Part shown: one piece after another, positions 1-6,566 of the stretch
How the letters are laid out: each line of letters opens with the position of its first letter
How positions within the stretch are numbered: position 1 is the stretch's first letter
From: Indolivaga alginatilytica
GTDB lineage: Bacteria; Bacteroidota; Bacteroidia; Bacteroidales; Dysgonomonadaceae
Direction: 5' to 3'
DNA length: 46,903 nt
Assembly (NCBI RefSeq): GCF_003201355.1
Contig: NZ_QICL01000033.1
Location: 1 to 46,903, forward strand
Translations under genes and position numbers: made by a program
Notes under the pieces: model-generated
What the model saw: the letters and a program-made list of their open reading frames with translations, nothing else
The model's database searches: none
Told to the model about the DNA's origin: nothing

Positions 1-109
1 CCCCTTGACTCAGGAGGGCTTTTTTAGTGAGAGTGCAACGGAGCGTTAAGAAAATGCCCTAATGAGCTATGGCTTTTCTTTAAAAGCCCGTTGGGGTAGC
101 TGACGGGAA
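1..109. other. Hairpin-rich sequence downstream of the primase-like gene; possible transfer origin
   Basis: About 110 bases contain a perfect hairpin, GGCTTTT (71-77) with AAAAGCC (82-88), and an imperfect outer pair, AGGGC near 16-20 with GCCCT at 56-60. They are followed by a G-rich stretch near 88-97. In related elements the mobilization region lies on this side of the primase gene, so a transfer origin or a terminator is possible. Neither can be told from sequence alone. Confidence 0.25.
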
Positions 110-1075
110 TTACCGCTTGAAACCTCTGGAGGGTTTGCGTATCTGCTCTTCTTTTTGTACTTGCTGTTCTTTCTCTTTTAGCTTGGTTTTACAGAGCCAC
201 TCGTTTAGGTCTTTGTAGTTGGCATCATAGTCCGTTGACTTGTCTATGTGTATACAGTTGTGTGTACTACTATATCTGTTGATCTGTTGTGTTGCGTTTT
301 TTCCTGCTTCGTCATTGTCAAGATAGGTATAGACTTTTTGATGGGATGTTATAAAATCGATGGCTTTGGACAGGTTGGATATGGAGTTTAACACGACAAC
401 GTCTACTTTTGAGTATTGGATATTTTTCATGGTCAGGTAAGAGAGGTAGTCCATAAAGCCTTCGAAGACTAAATAGGCTTCGGTATGGGTGTCGGCTTTT
501 TTGTAGGTGGTTATATGCTTCGGAGATACTGAGGCTTTGAAAGTAGATTCGTTATTGGATTTATGGCTCAATTCATATCCTCCTTTGTCATTAGGAAATC
601 CTACGGCGAAATAGTTCTTACCCTGTACTTGGTAGTGTATTTCCTTACAATAGAGCTGAGCCACCGCCAAATCAATATGGCGGGATTGGATATAGCCTAT
701 CAATGCCGGGTGTGAAATCGGTATTTCCTTTATTACCTGTATAGTTGCATCTTTCTGATCTTGTTTATCAGAACTACTTAAGATATCTTGCTGTTGAAAG
801 GAAAAAGAATTGCTTTCCTTACTTAGATGGCTTAGTACTGCTGATATATTGGGTAGGTTATGTATTGCCATAACAAGGTCTAGGATATTACCTCCTTTAC
901 CTGATCCGTGATCGTACCAGACATTTAGTAGGCAGTCCACTTTAAAAGATGGCGTTTCTTCTTTTCGTAAGGGTGAGCTATACCAGTAGTTATTCCCTTG
1001 TATCTTCTTTGGTTCAATTCCCTGTGAATAAAGGTAATCTACTATCTTGATTGTTTTTGCTTGTATTGAGTTCAT
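110..1075 (-). CDS. TOPRIM domain primase-like protein of a mobilizable element
   Basis: This protein resembles bacterial primases and probably helps start DNA synthesis when the element replicates or transfers. The N-terminal third looks like a CHC2-type primase zinc-finger region (conserved TPSFKV and GKGGNILDL motifs) but lacks the zinc-binding cysteines, which is usual in this Bacteroidota family. The C-terminal half carries TOPRIM motifs: the glutamate in FEGFMD and the DND acidic motif in YLDNDEAGK. The frame opens at a TTG at 1138. I prefer the ATG at 1075 (MNSIQAKTIK), giving about 321 residues, because it starts at the conserved N-terminal helix. It lies downstream of the RepA-like ATPase gene, separated by about 150 bases with an inverted repeat. 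Confidence 0.8.
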   Translation of the reverse strand: MNSIQAKTIKIVDYLYSQGIEPKKIQGNNYWYSSPLRKEETPSFKVDCLLNVWYDHGSGKGGNILDLVMAIHNLPNISAVLSHLSKESNSFSFQQQDILSSSDKQDQKDATIQVIKEIPISHPALIGYIQSRHIDLAVAQLYCKEIHYQVQGKNYFAVGFPNDKGGYELSHKSNNESTFKASVSPKHITTYKKADTHTEAYLVFEGFMDYLSYLTMKNIQYSKVDVVVLNSISNLSKAIDFITSHQKVYTYLDNDEAGKNATQQINRYSSTHNCIHIDKSTDYDANYKDLNEWLCKTKLKEKEQQVQKEEQIRKPSRGFKR

Positions 1076-1166
1076 AAATAATTTTGTATTTGAGTGAATA
1101 ATAGGATAATTGAATACTCTTTTTTCTTTCACCAGCAAAGAGTTTCCAGATGAAAGGACTAGGAAG

Positions 1167-1208
1167 TAGGTTAGTATGGTTTATTATATATATACCCAAA
1201 CTAACCTA
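1167..1208. repeat. Inverted repeat between ATPase and primase genes
   Basis: TAGGTTAGT (1167-1175) and ACTAACCTA (1200-1208) are perfect 9-bp inverted arms around a 24-base AT-rich centre with a TA run. The pair fills the gap between the ATPase and primase-like genes. It could be a transcript hairpin tuning primase expression or a protein-binding site. No clear T-tract marks it as a terminator. Confidence 0.45.
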
Positions 1209-1223
1209 AACCTGTGTTTGAGA

Positions 1224-2201
1224 TCAATAATAGAAGTTTGGATTGTAGCGATACTGTTTATCTTCGCCTTGAGTAACCATACGCTTATTGGTCAGAAACT
1301 GCTTCAGTTGTTTCGCCTTACTTACTCCGAAGGCATAACCTGCATCCGTATAGCATAACCGCAACCTGTCTATAAGCGAAGCATAGGAAAGACTTTCTCC
1401 GATAGAAAATACCGCTTCCAATGCTTCTCTGTGTTTTGCTTCCGATACTTCCTTATAATCGAATGCTTTCTTGTTCAGTGGTTGCTGCGGTTGGTCGTTT
1501 TCTATCAGTTCAGGCAAACTGTCTTCGTTGATGCGAAAAGCGAAAGGCTCAAAATCCCTGTCACGGATATACATAGAGGCAACAGAACTGATATCCTTGT
1601 CCATATCGTCTTTAGTGACTTGCAGAACGGTATGGATATGTATTTGCCGTTCATCCGTCCACTGCATCAGTTTGGTTATAAGGCTTGTCGATTCACTCGG
1701 ACTGTTAATATCATAGACCAAATCCCGGATACCATCTATAATAACTAACCCCAGATGAGGGATATTATAAATAGCATATTCGATTATAGATAGTCGGGTT
1801 TTAGGGTCGCTGCCTCTTAGGCACAGGAATTCCAGTGCATCAGGTTGTTTCTCGGTCGATAAGTCAGCCAATGATAGAATCCGCTTTAATACCCTTTGAC
1901 AGTGGAACGGGCTTTGTTCAGTATCCACATACAGGACTTTCCGCTTAGCATGGGGGAAATCGGAACGGTAATTCAATACCGTGCCATTTGTTAAAGCCGA
2001 AGCTACAATGGCACAGATATTGAATGTCTTTTTGCTCTTGGCTTTCCCTGTGGACGCACTGAAGTTACCCAGAGTACCGATGATTGAATCATCGACTCTA
2101 AGTACGACAGGCGGTTGCAAAAACTGATCTGTAACATACAAACGTGATTTTTGCCACAATTCGCAAACAGGGATTGCCTCATTGGCTTTTGACTGTTGCA
2201 T
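1224..2201 (-). CDS. RepA-like AAA ATPase (hexameric helicase type) of a mobilizable element
   Basis: This 325-residue protein belongs to the RecA-like/RepA AAA family found in mobile elements. It probably unwinds or remodels DNA for element replication or transfer. A Walker A-like loop lies near residues 46-60 (STGKAKSKKT) and a Walker B strand near 155 (LGLVIIDGIRDL). The C-terminal 90 residues look like a winged-helix tail. Its ATG (2199-2201) shares one base with the TAA of the upstream DUF3853-type gene (2201-2203), so the two are very likely translationally coupled. Confidence 0.82.
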   Translation of the reverse strand: MQQSKANEAIPVCELWQKSRLYVTDQFLQPPVVLRVDDSIIGTLGNFSASTGKAKSKKTFNICAIVASALTNGTVLNYRSDFPHAKRKVLYVDTEQSPFHCQRVLKRILSLADLSTEKQPDALEFLCLRGSDPKTRLSIIEYAIYNIPHLGLVIIDGIRDLVYDINSPSESTSLITKLMQWTDERQIHIHTVLQVTKDDMDKDISSVASMYIRDRDFEPFAFRINEDSLPELIENDQPQQPLNKKAFDYKEVSEAKHREALEAVFSIGESLSYASLIDRLRLCYTDAGYAFGVSKAKQLKQFLTNKRMVTQGEDKQYRYNPNFYY

Positions 2202-2503
2202 TACCTCCGTACTCCGCTCTTGCGTCCTGCCAGTTCAATAGCCAGTTCCGAATCGACAATAATCTTTCTGCCGATTTGTGTAATGGCTTTATCTATCTTC
2301 CCGCTTTTCTTGATACGGCAAGCGGTGGGAATACTACACCCAAATAGTTTAGAGATACCCGGTATCCCATATACATACTTTTTGGATGTGTCAATTACAG
2401 GAGATACAGGAGCATCTTTTACTCCTTCACTTTTTAACAGGCATAACAGTTCTTCTCCTGTCATTTGCCAGATTGGCTTTTCTTTTAACTCATTAATATT
2501 CAT
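2201..2503 (-). CDS. DUF3853-type small helix-turn-helix protein
   Basis: This is a 100-residue protein of the DUF3853 type, nearly always encoded just before a RepA-like ATPase in Bacteroidota mobile elements. The central part (about residues 45-90) reads as an excisionase/MerR-like DNA-binding helix-turn-helix (GISKLFGCSIPTACRIKKSG, then a wing with GRKIIV). The role is likely regulation of element replication or excision, inferred from fold and context. A GC-rich palindrome lies 32-50 bases upstream of the ATG and is a candidate binding site. Confidence 0.75.
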   Translation of the reverse strand: MNINELKEKPIWQMTGEELLCLLKSEGVKDAPVSPVIDTSKKYVYGIPGISKLFGCSIPTACRIKKSGKIDKAITQIGRKIIVDSELAIELAGRKSGVRR

Positions 2504-2534
2504 AACACCTGAAATTTAGAAATTCATGCAATAG

Positions 2535-2553
2535 GATAGCCGGCCGGTCTATC
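2535..2553. promoter_or_regulatory. GC-rich palindrome upstream of the helix-turn-helix/ATPase/primase genes
   Basis: GATAGCCGGCCGGTCTATC has GATAG/CTATC arms around a CCGGCCGG core, inside an otherwise AT-rich 200-base intergenic region. It sits 32-50 bases before the DUF3853-type start codon, where an operator would overlap the promoter or leader. Confidence 0.4.
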
Positions 2554-2702
2554 GTCATGCGATGTCACGAAGTTAATATGAGTTTTTAGGGTAGGTCGGA
2601 AATCGTAGTCAAGTCGATTTTCAATAAATGATAATGAGTGATTTACGATAATAATCCCTGATACGAATCCGTAATCTGGTCGTAGTTGAAGTAGTACTTT
2701 TG

Positions 2703-3770
2703 TTAAAATTTGTAATCATAGAACATAACAGGGTATTGATCCAATAGAGGGGTACGTCTGCTTCTCTCAAAGTTCTGACCGATCCTGACAGTGTAACGAG
2801 CCTCAAAGAATATTTTGATTTTAGGGTCTTTGTTTGGAAGGAAATACCTGTTTTCTACTAAACCGACTAGAAACGTAACAAGGCTTTTTATATCGACTGT
2901 CCTATTATCGTGTTTGGAAATCCAATTCAGATTCTCATCTAAATATTTGTCGGCAATTAGCTTTTGTTCTAATTTTTGGAATCTGAGATACATTTCATCC
3001 GACCTGAAAATCATATCGGGTTCTATGATGGGTTTTACTGTTATCGGTGGCTTATTATTTTCTTCCAACTGTTCAGTAATCGGCTTTTCTTCTGGTTCTA
3101 TATCAGGAGTAGGACTCTCAACCGTTTCTTGTTGTACGGGAAAGTAGCTGTTGATTATTGTCTGAAAGGTGGTGCTTAATTGGTGTATCTTGGCGAATAG
3201 ATTCTCGGCATACTTGGATGTGTTACTATCAGCTTTTTTCTTCTTCTGATAAAGGATATTAAGTTTCTTTTGTTCTGCTTTGTATCGTTTATTCAGTTCT
3301 TCTTCCTCTTTGAATAATCGATCTGTAGCTGCTTGGTTTCCCTTCCAGCTTTCTGCTTCTAAATTACCTCTTAGCTCTTTTAGTTTTTGCCATACGCTAT
3401 TTGTTTCTTGTAACTGTATTTTAATTTCATGTGGGAACGGATCGGGTCTTTCTGCACAGATATTTGATGTGTCCAATTTATTAAAGAAAGCATTGTTGTT
3501 GGTGTATGCTTCAATATTCCTGTCTATTTCTACTCTAAAGCTTTCTATAATCTGTAATTGTTTTTCTTTATCAGTTGTAAGGATAAAGTTTAGAATTGTT
3601 TTATCAAAGGTAAGGGTGTCTTTAAACCCGTTATAAAAATCTGTGATAAGACATTGATTATGAAAGTTCAATTTAGACTCATTTATTGTGTCCCAATATA
3701 AAGAGTTAACTAACCTGTATTGAGGTAACAGTTCTATCAATACGGATAAAGGTCTTTCAAGTTTTTCCAT
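2703..3770 (-). CDS. Conserved mobile-element protein with coiled coil, function unknown
   Basis: A 355-residue cytoplasmic protein with no signal peptide or membrane segment. Residues about 125-185 are rich in E, K, Q and L and should form a coiled coil. A proline/glutamate linker follows (about 215-245), then a C-terminal domain of about 110 residues ending in an aromatic-rich segment (RRTPLLDQYPVMF). I recognise it as the kind of protein often encoded between the integrase and DUF3853 genes in Bacteroides elements, but I cannot assign a function. It starts 21 bases after the nuclease stop codon, so they are probably cotranscribed. Confidence 0.7.
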   Translation of the reverse strand: MEKLERPLSVLIELLPQYRLVNSLYWDTINESKLNFHNQCLITDFYNGFKDTLTFDKTILNFILTTDKEKQLQIIESFRVEIDRNIEAYTNNNAFFNKLDTSNICAERPDPFPHEIKIQLQETNSVWQKLKELRGNLEAESWKGNQAATDRLFKEEEELNKRYKAEQKKLNILYQKKKKADSNTSKYAENLFAKIHQLSTTFQTIINSYFPVQQETVESPTPDIEPEEKPITEQLEENNKPPITVKPIIEPDMIFRSDEMYLRFQKLEQKLIADKYLDENLNWISKHDNRTVDIKSLVTFLVGLVENRYFLPNKDPKIKIFFEARYTVRIGQNFERSRRTPLLDQYPVMFYDYKF

Positions 3771-3791
3771 ACCTTATTGTATTATGGGATT

Positions 3792-4856
3792 TTACTTAAA
3801 TAGTTCATGTAATTTCCTTTGTAATAGCTTCTTGTCGGGTAGTTGTGTTTTGTACTCCGAAACCATTGTAGGGGATAAATAGCGGCTTAAAGAATATTCA
3901 ACAACCTCATTATCTTTGCCTTTACATAATAGTATCCCTATGCTCGGATTTTCATTTTCCTTTTTCACATCTCTGTCTAATGCTTCTAAGTAGAAATTCA
4001 ATTGTCCTAAATGTTCCGGTTTAAATTTCTCGGCTTTCAGCTCAAAGGCAACGAGGCATTGTAGCCCCCTATGATAAAAAAGCAAATCAATATAAAAATC
4101 GCTATTACCAACCTGAACCCTGTATTCATCTCCTATAAACAAAAAATCTTTTCCCAATTCGAGTATGAAATTTTTCATTTTGCTTATTAGCCCTTTTTGC
4201 AAATCTCCTTCATCGTGAGAGTCAGGCAAGCCTAAGAATTCAAAAACATAGTCGTCTTTAAGATTATTCCTAATATCAGGATATTCATTCTTTATCTTTT
4301 GGGGTATATTTGTATTACTTATCATTACCCGTTCAAATGTACTGCTGTCTATTTGGCGGTCTAATTCCTTTACCGTATATCTTTCTTTAATACAAAGCTG
4401 TAAGTAGAATTCTCTTTCTTCATCTGATTTTGCTCGGGAGATTAACGCTAAATGATGTGTCCAACTGACTTTTGTTAAAATAGTTTCTTTTATATTATCG
4501 AATTGTGTCATCGCCGATGACACAATTTTCACATCCTGATTTTCAGCGATTTGATTTTGTGTCATCGGCGATGTCACAAATGACATGGTACTATATGTTT
4601 CATAAAACTGTTTCATCCGATAAAGACCTCTCCGATTAAAGCCTTTTATTTCCGGGTGCTCTTTTTGTATAAAGGATGCTAACTCATCTACAGTTTTATC
4701 TCCCCAACTAGCATTGGTCAATTGTTTATTAATATACTTACCAACATTCCAATATAGATTAATCAATTCTGTATTTACAGCTATTAACGCATCGTTCCTA
4801 GATTGTTTAATCAACTGGATAATGTCGGAGAATTGTTTTTGCTTATCTAATTGCAT
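3792..4856 (-). CDS. DUF1016/YhcG-family PD-(D/E)XK nuclease-like protein
   Basis: The N-terminal half matches DUF1016_N (DNA-binding-like; motif LYWNVGKYI, and GFNRRGLYRMKQFYETY near residues 65-95). The C-terminal half is a PD-(D/E)XK nuclease fold, with catalytic Asp in the FYIDLLFYHR segment and ExK in FELKAEKF near residues 255-285. YhcG proteins are often carried by mobile elements and associated with restriction-like or defence roles; the exact substrate is unknown. The frame can open at a TTG at 4898, but I choose the ATG at 4856 (MQLDKQKQF), giving 354 residues. The linker between the domains contains a duplicated VTSPMTQ/VSSAMTQ segment encoded by two palindromic DNA units. Confidence 0.83.
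   Translation of the reverse strand: MQLDKQKQFSDIIQLIKQSRNDALIAVNTELINLYWNVGKYINKQLTNASWGDKTVDELASFIQKEHPEIKGFNRRGLYRMKQFYETYSTMSFVTSPMTQNQIAENQDVKIVSSAMTQFDNIKETILTKVSWTHHLALISRAKSDEEREFYLQLCIKERYTVKELDRQIDSSTFERVMISNTNIPQKIKNEYPDIRNNLKDDYVFEFLGLPDSHDEGDLQKGLISKMKNFILELGKDFLFIGDEYRVQVGNSDFYIDLLFYHRGLQCLVAFELKAEKFKPEHLGQLNFYLEALDRDVKKENENPSIGILLCKGKDNEVVEYSLSRYLSPTMVSEYKTQLPDKKLLQRKLHELFK
4501..4580. repeat. Two palindromic units inside the nuclease coding sequence
   Basis: Unit 1 (4501-4527) has perfect 13-bp arms, AATTGTGTCATCG and its complement, around one central base. Unit 2 (4556-4580) has 12-bp arms with one mismatch and the same core TGTGTCATCG. They are also near-identical direct repeats, both in frame, and encode VTSPMTQ and VSSAMTQ. 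Confidence 0.8.
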
Positions 4857-4873
4857 ATAGTTAAATTGGTTGG

Positions 4874-4900
4874 ATTTGGGCAAGAGCCTCTTGCCCAAAT
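4874..4900. terminator. Hairpin between integrase and nuclease genes
   Basis: The 13-bp perfect arms (4874-4886 and 4888-4900; core GGGCAAGAG/CTCTTGCCC) flank one central base. It lies 23 bases after the integrase stop codon and before the nuclease ATG. It can act as a transcription terminator or mRNA-stabilising hairpin for the integrase transcript. The T-rich side follows the plus-strand orientation, so terminator activity on the minus strand is uncertain. Confidence 0.5.
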
Positions 4901-4922
4901 TGTTCTTGTTTTACAAAAATAA

Positions 4923-5999
4923 TCACAATTGGTCGAATTTACTCATTGCATTGGCTTTTATATCATCTGCAATATCTATATAAGGCTTCATCGCCTTATA
5001 ATCACTATGTCCTGTCCATTTCATAACAACCTGTGCAGGAATACCCAATGATAAAGCATTACATATAAATGTCCTACGACCTGCATGGGTACTTAATAAA
5101 GCATATTTAGGAGTAACTTCATCAATTCGTCTGTTTCCTTTATAATAAGTTTCACGAACGGGTTCGTCTATTCCGGCTAGTTCTCCCAATTCTTTCAAAT
5201 AATCGTTTACTTTTTGAGTTGTAATTACCGGCAGAACTTTGTTGTGCTCGAAGTGAACATCCTTGTACTTTTCAAGTATACCTTTGCTATGGTTATTTAA
5301 TTCAATAATCAGACTATCTGCTGTTTTCACTGTTGTAACCTCAATATGATTTTCCTTTACATCCGTCCGTTTTAAGTTAAACACATCAGAATATCGAAGT
5401 CCGGTAAAACAGCAAAATAAAAATATATCGCGTACTCGCTCCAGATACTTCTTAGTTTCTGGAATAGGATATTCCCTCAGTTTAGAAAGTTCGTTCCATG
5501 TTAGGAAAATAACTTTCTTCTGGGTTGTTTTTAGTTTAGGTTTGAATGCATCAAAAGCATTGTTATTATTGTATTCTTTCTTTATAGACCATCGAAGAAA
5601 CCATTTAACAAATTTAAGTTGTTTCTCTATTGAACTGTTTCTAAAGTCTTTTTTATTTCTAAGATAATTGACATAATCTGTTAATCGGGATTCATCCAGA
5701 GATTCAAATGTGAGTTCTGCATCAAATTGGATTAAATGATTTTTTACAGTCTTAAATTTTTTATATGTAGATTCAGTCCAGTTATTTTGTATTCCACATT
5801 CTTTTACAAATTCATCAAAAATTGAGAAGAAAGTAAAAGTTGGTATATCCTCTTTTGATCCTTCTTCATTTTGATTCTTCTTATATTTTTTATTAAAAGC
5901 ATCTTTAATTTGTGTAGTTTCAGGGGTAATTTCTAAAACTTCAAACTCCTTACAGCATACTATGACATCACCCTCCTTATTTTTTGAATATGGACAAGA
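4923..5999 (-). pseudogene. int: Tyrosine recombinase (element integrase), N-terminally truncated
   Basis: The open frame runs 358 codons from 5999 to the stop at 4923-4925. It contains the SAM-like core-binding region and the complete catalytic domain: Arg in CCFTGLRYSD (codon 5394-5396), HAGRRT, the third-box His in KWTGHSDYK and a final Tyr in MKPYI. A GTG at 5384 opens a shorter reading of 153 codons, but that start would cut between the catalytic Arg and the rest and is not biological. Upstream, stops at 6000-6002 and 6021-6023 occur before any ATG, and no other frame restores the usual N-terminal arm-binding region (roughly 60-100 residues). I call it a 5'-truncated pseudogene. Use of a non-standard start cannot be excluded. 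Confidence 0.75.
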
Positions 6000-6126
6000 T
6001 CAATTGATAATTTGAATAAATCAACATAAATATACTGTATGGAATAATCTCGAGGAAAAGCGGACTAATTCTACTCTAGAATGTTGAAATTGGAAAAGCA
6101 GGTTATTTATTCTTGCTACTTCCCTA

Positions 6127-6146
6127 CTCTCTCTCTCTCTCTCTCT
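6127..6146. repeat. (CT)10 simple sequence repeat
   Basis: Ten uninterrupted CT dinucleotides in noncoding DNA next to the truncated end of the integrase. Such runs can change length by slippage, but here it does not lie in a recognisable gene or promoter. Confidence 0.85.
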
Positions 6147-6496
6147 TCTTTCACAATTAAAACAGATTCTTATATTTAAATACGGATTCTTAGTGCACAT
6201 TTTTCTCCTTAGTCGATATTTTTCCTGAAATATTGGTGGCAACCGATATAGTTTGTGGATAAAATAGTTTTACTGATTTTGTCTTTATAAAACATACCTC
6301 GCAAGTAATCCTTTTTCTCTTTCTTTTGTCTATCTACACGCAACACAATTCACTAACTACTTATCTAATAAGGAAATAAACAGTGTACATGTTTTAGGTG
6401 ATGAGAGTTTAGGTAATTGTAAGTTCAGATGGCTTTAAAAAAAATCTCTTTTATTTTTGATATCTGAAATATTATCACTTATTTTGCTTATCTCAT

Positions 6497-6513
6497 AAAT
6501 GTATGAACATACA
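6497..6513. promoter_or_regulatory. Candidate GntR operator upstream of GH92
   Basis: TGTATGAACATACA (6500-6513) is a perfect inverted repeat (TGTATG/CATACA, 2-base centre). The 14 bases AAATGTATGAACAT (6497-6510) recur exactly at 22844-22857 between the GntR and mannose-6-phosphate isomerase genes, and a TAGAAT follows in both places. It lies 54 bases before the GH92 start codon. Confidence 0.6.
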
Positions 6514-6566
6514 TAGAATGTTTACTCATTATCTAAAACTATAAAATCATTACTAAAATAAATACT

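Larger units (their letters stand above)
1..6002 (-). mobile_element. Integrated mobilizable element, right (integrase) part; continues off the left edge
   Basis: Six consecutive minus-strand genes form the set typical of Bacteroides mobilizable or integrative elements: tyrosine recombinase, accessory nuclease, coiled-coil protein, DUF3853-type helix-turn-helix protein, RepA-like ATPase and TOPRIM primase-like protein. Mobilization (relaxase) genes would be expected beyond the left edge, but that is inference. The right boundary is set where the integrase frame ends at stop codons (6000-6002 and 6021-6023). No attachment-site repeat or tRNA gene was found there. The element may be fixed in place because its integrase lacks the N-terminal region. 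Confidence 0.72.
6003..6566. other. Intergenic stretch between the mobile element and the GH92 gene
   Basis: No convincing gene is present. It holds a (CT)10 run at 6127-6146, a candidate operator palindrome at 6500-6513 and the GH92 leader. A minus-strand frame of about 73 codons (6021-6242) only exists because the CT run encodes Arg/Glu repeats, and it resembles no protein I know. The junction of the element and older chromosome should lie near 6000. Confidence 0.6.

Noticed and set aside
110-400. Loss of function of the primase-like protein because its zinc cysteines are missing
   Set aside because: Related element proteins also lack these cysteines while keeping the rest, so it is a family feature and not decay.
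4923-5384. A 153-codon integrase gene starting at GTG 5384
   Set aside because: The same frame is open to 5999 and contains the catalytic Arg and core-binding region upstream of this GTG, so the start is internal.
6021-6242. A 73-codon minus-strand frame
   Set aside because: Its central Arg/Glu run comes from the (CT)10 repeat, and the rest has no recognisable features.
6003-6566. A tRNA gene as integration site next to the integrase
   Set aside because: No cloverleaf-like sequence or conserved TTCGAAT-type loop was found in this stretch.
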